Shown piece after piece: positions 13,496 to 21,068 of a stretch of DNA of 25,281 nt. Position numbers and translations under genes: made by a program. The notes beneath the pieces were generated by a model. That model had not been told where the DNA came from. It did not search any database and worked only from the letters and a program-made list of their open reading frames with translations. This stretch comes from a bacterium (GTDB taxonomy: Bacteria > SZUA-182 > DTGQ01), in contig JBFLZW010000034.1 of assembly GCA_040755755.1 (NCBI GenBank), positions 1 to 25,281 of the forward strand. Reading direction: 5' to 3'. Within the stretch, counting starts at the first letter, position 1; every line of letters starts with the position of its first letter.

Positions 13496-16438
13496 TTAAG
13501 GCCAGCCGACTCCAGCAAGTGGAACGATAACTGCTGCTTCATCGGGATCATTGGAGAAGATAGCCATAGAATAGGTGAAGGTGCCTCCTTCTTCGGGGCT
13601 AAAGCTGAGCGTGATCGTGATGGATCCACCCGGGGCCAGCTCGTAAGGAGGAAGACCTCCCTCGATGGAGAATGGAGCGTCGATATCAATATAGTCTATT
13701 CTGAGGCTGGCATTTCCCTTGTTCTGGATGGTCAACTCTTTCTCGTAAGAACCGCCGACAGCGACTTCTCCGAAATCAATCAGGGCTCCCGGCAGATCGA
13801 TGTCAGGTGCAAGCATGCCCCAGCCATAGACGGAGATGCTGCACATGCCACCGGTACTCTTCACGGTCAGACTGGCATAATCTGATCCCTCGTTGATGGG
13901 AGTATACCTTACCATAATTTTTCCATATTGCCCGGCAGGAATGTTGAGACCACCGGAAGGCAGCTTGGTGGCCAGCTTGTATTCCGCGGTTCCATTGAGA
14001 GCAACCGAACTGACGTTCAGAGGAATATTTCCCTTATTATACAGGTACACAGGCTGATCCTTGCTCTTTCCTTTCAGTACGCAGCCAAAGTCAAGATAAT
14101 CAGGTTCCACACTGAGTTGAGGATAGGCAGCGTCTGAGGCCACAAGCTCGAGTGAGTAGTTGTTCCTCAGGGAAGAGGTATTAAAGCTGAACTGGCTGGC
14201 GTTCTCTCCGTCTTTCTGTGCACCTATGGTGGCGGAGCTTCCAAAATCATAGGGTGTAGGCTGAGAAGCGCCAAGCACCACGTCTTTATACCGGTATTCG
14301 ATTTCGGGTCTATCTTCATGGAATACCATCTGGAAAGTAACCCCATCGGTACCCGGAAGCGGGTTGTAATTCTCATCGAGCAGGTTGTAATGGGGCATGT
14401 CGTTCCACTGAATGATTAACTCCTGGTTCGGGGCAGAACCGTTTATCTGCCAGTAAACGTCCTGACCCGTGCCTGCCTCCGGTCGTGGACAGAGATCATC
14501 CCAGAACGGGACCATGAGATTACCATAATATACATTTGGAATCGGCATGTTGTCCCAGTCTATCCAGGTATCGATACTCACACCACCATTATCGAACACA
14601 AAGAGGTAGTCGGTTGGCTCTCCATAGATCGTGAGAGGGAAGGGAAGAGGGTATATCAATTGATAACCATCATCCACCAGATTCAGTGGAGCTCCTGTAG
14701 CCGAAATATCGGTGAACTCATGGGGAATCTCGCCGATCGTATACCGGGGCGGCAGAAGGGAAACAGAAACGTTAATCGTTTGGCTCAGGCTGCCGCTCTT
14801 GAAGATCAGCGCGAAGTCACCTATCCGTGGAGGTGTCCATCGGGCTGAGAAGACCCCATCCTGGGCGACCTTATCGGGGAAAATACCGTTATCCAGAAGA
14901 TTAACGGTAGTACTGTTGATCTTGCAGGTTACCGGCCCTACTGGATTAGCTCCCAGGATATCATGTACTTCAAGGTCAATTGGACTATAGAGAGCCCCTC
15001 TCATCCCGTTAGCCGGGCTCAGGATCGCAAAGAGCCGCGCATCAGCGGGAGAGGTCAATGCTCTTTCTGCATCGATTCTTTTGCCGGTAACGGAATGACC
15101 ATCAAGTGTCGGGATGGAATCGCCGGTTGACAAAATGAGATTTCTGATGGCCTTCCAGCTCCTGGTCTGATTCTGTGCCTTGAGAAGGGCTGCCAAACCG
15201 GAGACATGAGGCGCTGCCATAGACGTCCCCGACCATAAGTCATAGGGATATTCCTCAGTTGACCAGCAATACGGAAGCAGATATGAGCAGGTGCTCAGGA
15301 TACTGTCACCCGGAGCTCCGACATCGACCGTTCTTTTGCCGGAATTTGAGTACCAGGTGAGCTCATCATTGTGGTCCGTAGCGGCAACCGAAATAATGTT
15401 CATAAGGTCATAGCTTGCAGGATAGGCAGGATCCGAGTCATTATCCAATCCCTCGTTACCCGCTGCTGCAATGAACAGGATCCCTTCACTCTGGAGGGCC
15501 TTGATAGCATCATACAAGGCTCTCGAATAACCGCCCCCACCCCAGGAGTTATTGGCGGCAATGATGTTCACCCCGGCGCGTTTGCGGGCAACGATATACT
15601 CGAGACAAAGGATGGCATCATCCATCCAGCCATAACCCTCACTGTTCAGGAACTTGGTGGCCATGATGGATACATTCCAGTTGACACCACTGATACCCTG
15701 CGAATTATTGCCGCAGGCACCGATGATGCCTGCCACATGAGTACCATGCCCCATATCGTCCATTGGGTCTCCGGCGTATAACGCCCCGCCTATATAATAA
15801 TCAACCACATTTATCCCATGAATATCGTCAATATATCCGTTGTTATCATCGTCAAGACCGTTACCGGGGATTTCACTCTGATTGACCCACATATTTCCGG
15901 CAAGATCCGGATGATTGTAATCAACGCCCGTATCAACCGTCGCCACTACCACGGCGTGGGAACCTGTCTTGCGGTCCCATGCCCCTGGTGCATTAATGTC
16001 TGCATCCGGTGTCCCGCCAGTCTGTCCAACATTATCGAGTGCCCACTGATAGCCGAAATATTCATCATCAGGTATGGTCAGCGCAGAGAGTTTATAGTTC
16101 GGCTCTGCCCATTCTACATCCGAGCTCGCAGCTAAGGTGCCTAATGATTGTGTAAACCTGACACCATCAACCTTGAGCACATAGAAGTTAGGGATGATGA
16201 CGGATCTTTGATTCTTTACTGAACTCGATGTATATAAGACCTGTGCACCAATACTTTTCGTTATTGAATTAATACGGATCACATTTGCACTTGGTTTGAA
16301 CCTGACCAGTATTTCCCCTTCCTTGACCTCATGCCCCTGGAATGTCGCCTTCTTTGAATAGGCTAAATCCGCCGTCAGGGAAATCATCAGGGTAAATACC
16401 AATACGCATAATAGACCGTGAGTCATTGACTTTCTCAT
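13496..16438 (-). CDS. Exported subtilisin-like serine peptidase with Hydin-like repeats
   Basis: The 980-residue protein has a signal peptide (1-~28). A fervidolysin-type propeptide follows (~38-120, GEILVRFKP ... SSDVEWAEPNYKLSAL), then an S8 domain (~128-465). The catalytic residues are Asp169 (ATVDTGVDYNHPDL), His231 (GHGTHVAG) and Ser406 (GTSMAAPHVSG), with the oxyanion Asn in NNSWGG. Residues ~490-555 resemble a beta-sandwich, and ~560-760 resemble nidogen-like or other adhesion modules (FVFDNGGVSIDTWIDWDNMPIP). Two choice-of-anchor-D/ASPM-SPD-2-Hydin-like repeats follow (LSVEPDYLDFGCVLKG; IDFGEVAVGGSYEKELTIQNKGNA). The protein probably acts outside the cell or on its surface. GGAGG lies 9 bp before the ATG. 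It runs codirectionally with the C25 gene; cotranscription is uncertain because hairpins lie between them. Confidence 0.92.
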   Translation of the reverse strand: MRKSMTHGLLCVLVFTLMISLTADLAYSKKATFQGHEVKEGEILVRFKPSANVIRINSITKSIGAQVLYTSSSVKNQRSVIIPNFYVLKVDGVRFTQSLGTLAASSDVEWAEPNYKLSALTIPDDEYFGYQWALDNVGQTGGTPDADINAPGAWDRKTGSHAVVVATVDTGVDYNHPDLAGNMWVNQSEIPGNGLDDDNNGYIDDIHGINVVDYYIGGALYAGDPMDDMGHGTHVAGIIGACGNNSQGISGVNWNVSIMATKFLNSEGYGWMDDAILCLEYIVARKRAGVNIIAANNSWGGGGYSRALYDAIKALQSEGILFIAAAGNEGLDNDSDPAYPASYDLMNIISVAATDHNDELTWYSNSGKRTVDVGAPGDSILSTCSYLLPYCWSTEEYPYDLWSGTSMAAPHVSGLAALLKAQNQTRSWKAIRNLILSTGDSIPTLDGHSVTGKRIDAERALTSPADARLFAILSPANGMRGALYSPIDLEVHDILGANPVGPVTCKINSTTVNLLDNGIFPDKVAQDGVFSARWTPPRIGDFALIFKSGSLSQTINVSVSLLPPRYTIGEIPHEFTDISATGAPLNLVDDGYQLIYPLPFPLTIYGEPTDYLFVFDNGGVSIDTWIDWDNMPIPNVYYGNLMVPFWDDLCPRPEAGTGQDVYWQINGSAPNQELIIQWNDMPHYNLLDENYNPLPGTDGVTFQMVFHEDRPEIEYRYKDVVLGASQPTPYDFGSSATIGAQKDGENASQFSFNTSSLRNNYSLELVASDAAYPQLSVEPDYLDFGCVLKGKSKDQPVYLYNKGNIPLNVSSVALNGTAEYKLATKLPSGGLNIPAGQYGKIMVRYTPINEGSDYASLTVKSTGGMCSISVYGWGMLAPDIDLPGALIDFGEVAVGGSYEKELTIQNKGNASLRIDYIDIDAPFSIEGGLPPYELAPGGSITITLSFSPEEGGTFTYSMAIFSNDPDEAAVIVPLAGVGWP

Positions 16439-16488
16439 CTATGAGACCCTCCATATCCTGTTTAAGTGAAGTAACAATCGTTTACTCA

Positions 16489-16514
16489 TTGAATTCTCAT
16501 TTTGAATTCTCATT
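16489..16514. repeat. Tandem 13-bp direct repeat
   Basis: TTGAATTCTCATT occurs twice with no gap, 50-75 bp upstream of the subtilisin-like start. It may be a regulator site or a simple slippage duplication. Confidence 0.8.
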
Positions 16515-17117
16515 GGCCTTGAAATTACCCTGAACTCTTACTCTCTCCAGTGAGCAGTATATGGAGTGCCCACCCCCCTGAGTTCAAGCCCGGCCCAAAA
16601 ACCTTTTAGTAACCTTGTTTCAACTTTCCTGCGCACCAGAATATTGTCAAGGACCCCTGTTCGAGCGTATATTCATAACTCTTCCTCCTTATGCCTAAGC
16701 CAGTTTTAAGGCTAATGTTCCTCTTTTTGCCCCGAACAAGGTGGGCATACATTTGCCGTCCGGCTTTCAGTAGAAGTATGAGCATGCAAACTAAACAAAA
16801 TGGATGCGGGATGAGATGGGCACTTTCCTGGAGACAGTGCCGTACTATATACAACTTATCTCGTAAACAGATATTTGCAGGGCGAGGGTTGAGTTAGCCT
16901 TCTTGTTAGTGTAAGCAAATAATATACCAATTTTTAATCTATCTAATATAATATTAATTTTTTATGTAGAGTAAAAAACGCTAAAAGTATGTATTATAGG
17001 CAATTAATGTTAATTTACGCATTTCAGAGACCTTCACGGGTCTATCCTGGTAGTTTATAATTTATTACTTATTGAGGTACTATAAGTTTAATATGTTAAA
17101 ACTGGTTAGTTTTACTG

Positions 17118-17135
17118 TATGAAAATATTTTCATA
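17118..17135. promoter_or_regulatory. 18-bp perfect palindrome in AT-rich DNA
   Basis: TATGAAAATATTTTCATA reads the same on both strands and lies in the AT-rich core of the divergent intergenic region. This is where a dimeric regulator would be expected, but no regulator gene is nearby and the function is speculative. Confidence 0.4.
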
Positions 17136-17809
17136 TAATATGCAACATCATTCATGCTATATTCTCATCTATTTTTTATATCTTATTAACGGACACTTTT
17201 TAGTCTTTCTTTTCAGGAATGGGCATAATTGTATATCCCCCCGATAAAAAAAACTTGACATTTGATGTAAATTAGATTACTTCTAAGGCCCGATAATAAT
17301 CGTTTTATATACACATCTCATCTTTGCTTTACTCAGTTATCAACTACGATTTAAGTATCACCTTATGAATCACGTATCGCCTTTGTCACCCGGTTACAAA
17401 ATGGTCAGGCAAACAGAGACAATTTTGTAACTGAGATTTCTCCGTCTCCAGGGTCGTTGAAGCCACTGAAAATATCCGGGGGAAATGTGATCCGGTCATA
17501 CCATAGGAAATTGAATAACTTTGGCGGGCGAAGCGAAAAAGTTTATTCCATCCGGCGGTGCGGGTATGATTTATGCCCTTAGAGAAAATACCAAAGGGAA
17601 AGAATACCGTCCATCCATATCCCTGGAGGGGTTCCACAGCAGGGTTGAGAAAGGTAGCCTGTGCTGCAAAAGAGTCTGGCTAAATGCATTAGATTTACTT
17701 AAATTATACCCAGGAAGGGGGGAGTAATCCGGAAAGATATGATTTCTCAAGGGGCTGAAAGTACTCTGATAATATTCGACACACCTAAAAATACTATAGG
17801 AGAATTGCC

Positions 17810-18481
17810 ATGAGACTTCAAAGCTTATTCGGACAGAGGATCAGTTGTGCATTAGTTACAATTTTCATTCTCGCTATCTGCAGTACCTATGCCCAGGCAA
17901 AAGATAATCAGCCCTCTCCCCTGTTTAAGGAATCGCTGAAGGAAACGCTCAAAGAGTTTAACGATGGTACAGCAAAAATCAATGCCGGTAACGGGCTGCG
18001 GGAGGGTAACTATGAAACAAAACCAATAGAGATCAACACAAGCTTGGAGATCAACGCAACATTGCCCAGGAGAGAAGTAAAAGTGGAGGTTGACAAAAAC
18101 CCGCTTGGCAGAAAAACAAAGGTGGAAGTTGATAACCCCTCACGCAACAGAGAAGTAAAGATAGAAGTTGACAAAAACCCGCTTGGCAGAGAAGTAAAAG
18201 TGGAGATTGAAAAAGCTGGCTGCGATAAGGGTGAGCGTTTCCCTGGCCGGGGTGCCTTTCCTGTCCTCTTTCCCACGCTGGCTGGACGTACCTGTCAAGG
18301 TGTGCGGTGTTATGGATTTCCAACTCTGGCCGGAAATACCTGCAGTACTACCTGCGGTGTTCGCTCTACATGCAGCAATGGCCGGTTCTGCCGGATTTAC
18401 CCGTCACCCTGTGCTGAGGCGGACAGCACTGACCGATTGGCCAAGGGGGGCGAAAAGTCGTTGATCTTCAATATCTTTTAA
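17810..18481 (+). CDS. Secreted repeat-containing cysteine-rich protein
   Basis: The 223-residue protein starts at an ATG with AGGAGA upstream (6-bp spacing). It has a signal peptide (~1-30, ending YAQA). Residues ~31-85 are polar. Residues 88-135 hold charged repeats: REVKVEVDKNPLGR, KTKVEVDNPSRN and REVKIEVDKNPLGR, then EVKVEIEK. The nucleotide sequence contains a 24-bp exact direct repeat (18089-18112 and 18167-18190, 78 bp apart). Residues 138-201 contain eight cysteines (138, 162, 167, 178, 182, 188, 194, 201) and a duplicated PTLAG-x-TC motif (FPTLAGRTC, FPTLAGNTC). I do not recognise the family. Disulfide-rich or metal-binding surface roles are possible. It may pair with the two membrane proteins downstream, although a hairpin lies between them. 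Confidence 0.75.
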   Translation: MRLQSLFGQRISCALVTIFILAICSTYAQAKDNQPSPLFKESLKETLKEFNDGTAKINAGNGLREGNYETKPIEINTSLEINATLPRREVKVEVDKNPLGRKTKVEVDNPSRNREVKIEVDKNPLGREVKVEIEKAGCDKGERFPGRGAFPVLFPTLAGRTCQGVRCYGFPTLAGNTCSTTCGVRSTCSNGRFCRIYPSPCAEADSTDRLAKGGEKSLIFNIF

Positions 18482-18499
18482 CCTCTCCTGTCAAGAAGC

Positions 18500-18539
18500 C
18501 CTCACGTGCCCCGGCATGTTATCCGGAAGGCACGTGAGG
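18500..18539 (+). terminator. Terminator-like hairpin after the cysteine-rich gene
   Basis: CCTCACGTGCC (18500-18510) and GGCACGTGAGG (18529-18539) form a perfect 11-bp stem. An inner CCGG/CCGG pair lies in the loop, and TTTAT follows. It lies about 20 bp past the stop at 18481 and 34 bp before the next gene, so it is probably a partial terminator or attenuator. Confidence 0.6.
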
Positions 18540-18572
18540 TTTATCTGGAGATGAAAGGCGCAGACTCTTTCG

Positions 18573-21068
18573 GTGGCTAATCACCTTCCTGAATCCTACT
18601 ATGATGAGCCGTGCAGGCCGCGTCAGACATTTGGTACCATAGCCGTATTTCTGGCTCTCCTCGATATTAATCTGGGCAATATGCTCTATTTTGGACATCC
18701 TGCTGCCAGGATTGCTTCCTGTTTCCTCGGGGTGATTTTACTTGCCTCGCTTGTTCAGACAAACTGGCAGGTCTGGAAAAGGAACCTGTGGACCGCTTCC
18801 ATTCTGACTGCAGCAGGCTTTGCCTGGGTAGTGCTTTCCCTTGATTCAAAAGAGGCAGGGTTTATCGGGCTGGTCTGTGCTCTCGGATGTTTGACAATCC
18901 CTGGCCCTGGCAAAGATATCGAAGGCCATATCCCGGTGTTCATGACCGCCACCGGCCTGGTAGCTTTATTCGATTATGGATACAGCCATACCTCCCTGAT
19001 CTGGTATGGAGTGAAGCAGGCAAACCACCTTATGATGCGCCTGATCGAGATCGTGACCGGCCAGCCCATGCCCTTTGGGCATCATGCTTCCGGTTTTTTT
19101 CTTCTGGTCCCCTTTGTCGGTTATCTCGCCGCTCTCATCCTGCACGCTCACCGGCCAGGGAAAAGCAAGCCCGCAGGTAAGCTGATTATCGCCGGTATCT
19201 TTACCCTGTTCATCATCCTGGTCTGCCAGGCACTCTATCTTATAGGCCACCAGACTATCTTGTCCCGCATCCAGTTCAGAGCGTACCAGACTTTGTTCCG
19301 GCTTACCCCTTTTGAGACTCACTGGCTTGCTTTTCTGATATTCCTGGTTCCTTTCTCCCTGTACCGGCGAAGGCTCACGGTCTTGTCGGCATTGACCGGA
19401 TCGGCGACCCCACAGGATAAGCGCAAAAAAAGTCTGAGGTTTTCGGTGAAGTGGCTGACCGCCCTGGTTTTCATCCTCCTGGTGTCACTGCCTCTGGGGA
19501 ATAGATGGAGAATTTTCCATCCTTTGCCTTCCCGGGGGAAAACGGTCCTGATCTACGATAATTTAGACTGGTCTGTTCCTGAGTTTGGCAACTATGGCCA
19601 TCGCAGCGGGGGAATGTTCGGTAATTTGCCGGATTTCCTGACCTCTCTCGGCTACTCGGTCCGGCTGAGCAGAGAGCTTGGTGAGGCCGGGCTTTCGGAC
19701 GTTGACCTTCTGGTTATCATCAACCTCATGGAACGGCTTGATCAACCGGCCAGGGAGGCGGTCCATCGCTATGTTGCGGCAGGAGGAAGCCTGCTGGTCA
19801 TGGGTGATCATACCGGCTTTGGCTTTATCCGGGAGCCCTTCAATGACCTTTTACAACCGGCGGCCATTTCCTTCCGGTTTGACAGTGCCCGATCCCTCAT
19901 TCCATCCTGGCAGAATTGCATGGAAATACGGCCCCATCGCATAACCGAACATCTGGCCAGAGAAAGCGATGTCCAGATCTGGACCGGTGCCTCATTGGAA
20001 ACCCGCTACCCTGCAAGGCCGGTTCTGATCGGAGTCAGGGCTTTTTCCGATGCCGGCAACAAGGCCAACGGCCAGGATGGTTTCCTGGGCGATCTTCAGT
20101 ACGGGAAATCGGAATGGCTGGGAGATGTTGTCCTGGCAGCCGAAGCCAGGGTCGGGCAGGGGAAGGTTCTGGTATTCGGCGATACTTCCAGCCTGCAAAA
20201 TGGAAGCCTGCCCTATTGCCGCCAGTTTATCCAGGATATGTTCTTCTGGCTGATGGAAAAGCCCGGACCAGGACCGGAAATCGGCAGGCACATTCACCGG
20301 ATACTCTGGTTTTTCTTCCTGCTCCTTCTGGCCCTGCTCTGGTATGAGCACTCGTCCGCAGCCGTGCTCTGGCTGGTCTGCGCTCTATACCTGTTTCAGG
20401 CACCTGTCCGTCTGTTTCCCCAACCCGACCACCCTCCCCGCAGCACGGAAAAAGCAAGGATCGCTTACATTGATAACTCCCACGGTGAGTATTTCGATGT
20501 AACCGGCTGGCAAAAAAATTCTATCGATGGATTGGCCTACAACCTGATGAGAAACCATTATGCTCCCTTTATCGCCAGTGTGCTTGATCCTGCTCTGGTG
20601 AACAATTCAGCGATGTGGGTCTTCATCAGTCCAACCAGAAGATTTTCCCCGAAAGAGGTACGGATCCTGCACCGCTTCATGGCTCAGGGGGGGACGATTG
20701 TGTGGTCCGCAGGCTGGATGGTCCGGGAATCGAGCCTTTCTTTCCTCAAAGGGCTTGGATTGTCCTTCATCAATCTTCCCCTGGGACCGGTCAGGGAGAG
20801 CTATGGGGAGCATGAGGTCCGGTTTCAGGATGTCTGGCCTGTTCGGATCGACGGGCAGGTCAGGGGACGAACGAGTGTCCTGGTCCAAAAGTACGGCTAC
20901 CCTCTGGCTGTTTTCCAGCGATATGGCCGGGGAGGGATCCTGCTCATATCGGACAGTCGCTTCTTGCTCAACCAGAACCTTGAAAATATTGATAACTTTT
21001 ACCATGAAGGTAACATCCTTTTTCTCCGGGATGCACTGAAGAAAATTTCGCGGGGATGGGCAGGGTGA
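18573..21068 (+). CDS. Large membrane protein with two amidotransferase-like domains
   Basis: The 831-residue protein starts at a GTG with only a distant AAAGG. About eight hydrophobic segments lie within residues 20-310 (for example 20-35, 46-62, 171-190, 203-222, 250-265 and 292-308). A first GATase-1-like (DUF4350-like) domain follows at ~322-575 (KTVLIYDNLDW, DVDLLVIINLMERL, GGSLLVMGDHTGFG with GDHT at 411-414, VLVFGDTSSLQN). More membrane segments lie at ~585-620. A second domain runs ~640-815 (RIAYIDNSHGEY, MWVFISPTRRFS, GGTIVWSAGW, GGILLISDSRFL). This layout resembles uncharacterised DUF4350-type membrane proteins linked to extracellular assembly or gliding systems. No catalytic Cys nucleophile is visible, so a ligand-binding role is likelier than amidotransfer. 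The 3' end overlaps the next gene by 13 bp. Confidence 0.7.
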   Translation: MANHLPESYYDEPCRPRQTFGTIAVFLALLDINLGNMLYFGHPAARIASCFLGVILLASLVQTNWQVWKRNLWTASILTAAGFAWVVLSLDSKEAGFIGLVCALGCLTIPGPGKDIEGHIPVFMTATGLVALFDYGYSHTSLIWYGVKQANHLMMRLIEIVTGQPMPFGHHASGFFLLVPFVGYLAALILHAHRPGKSKPAGKLIIAGIFTLFIILVCQALYLIGHQTILSRIQFRAYQTLFRLTPFETHWLAFLIFLVPFSLYRRRLTVLSALTGSATPQDKRKKSLRFSVKWLTALVFILLVSLPLGNRWRIFHPLPSRGKTVLIYDNLDWSVPEFGNYGHRSGGMFGNLPDFLTSLGYSVRLSRELGEAGLSDVDLLVIINLMERLDQPAREAVHRYVAAGGSLLVMGDHTGFGFIREPFNDLLQPAAISFRFDSARSLIPSWQNCMEIRPHRITEHLARESDVQIWTGASLETRYPARPVLIGVRAFSDAGNKANGQDGFLGDLQYGKSEWLGDVVLAAEARVGQGKVLVFGDTSSLQNGSLPYCRQFIQDMFFWLMEKPGPGPEIGRHIHRILWFFFLLLLALLWYEHSSAAVLWLVCALYLFQAPVRLFPQPDHPPRSTEKARIAYIDNSHGEYFDVTGWQKNSIDGLAYNLMRNHYAPFIASVLDPALVNNSAMWVFISPTRRFSPKEVRILHRFMAQGGTIVWSAGWMVRESSLSFLKGLGLSFINLPLGPVRESYGEHEVRFQDVWPVRIDGQVRGRTSVLVQKYGYPLAVFQRYGRGGILLISDSRFLLNQNLENIDNFYHEGNILFLRDALKKISRGWAG

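Larger units (their letters stand above)
16439..17809. other. Long gene-poor region, partly AT-rich
   Basis: About 1.37 kb lies between divergently transcribed genes and holds no gene I can support. It contains a tandem 13-bp duplication (16489-16514) and a minus-strand ribosome site (AAGGAGG) before a 9-codon frame, MNIRSNRGP (16647-16676). About 16,900-17,340 is strongly AT-rich with an 18-bp palindrome. Frames of 60-83 codons at 16606-16854 and 17386-17727 show no domain resemblance. I looked for c-di-GMP/cGAMP (GEMM) and cobalamin riboswitch cores and did not find one. Confidence 0.55.

Noticed and set aside
16606-16854. 82-codon minus-strand frame in the intergenic region
   Set aside because: No ribosome site at its start and no recognisable domain. 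A strong ribosome site inside it leads only to a 9-codon frame.
17386-17720. Possible c-di-GMP (GEMM) riboswitch, suspected because of the HD-GYP gene nearby
   Set aside because: The conserved core with its tetraloop and receptor could not be found on either strand.
17521-17727. 68-codon plus-strand frame before the cysteine-rich gene
   Set aside because: The composition is plausible, but there is no ribosome site and no motif, so I could not support it as a gene.
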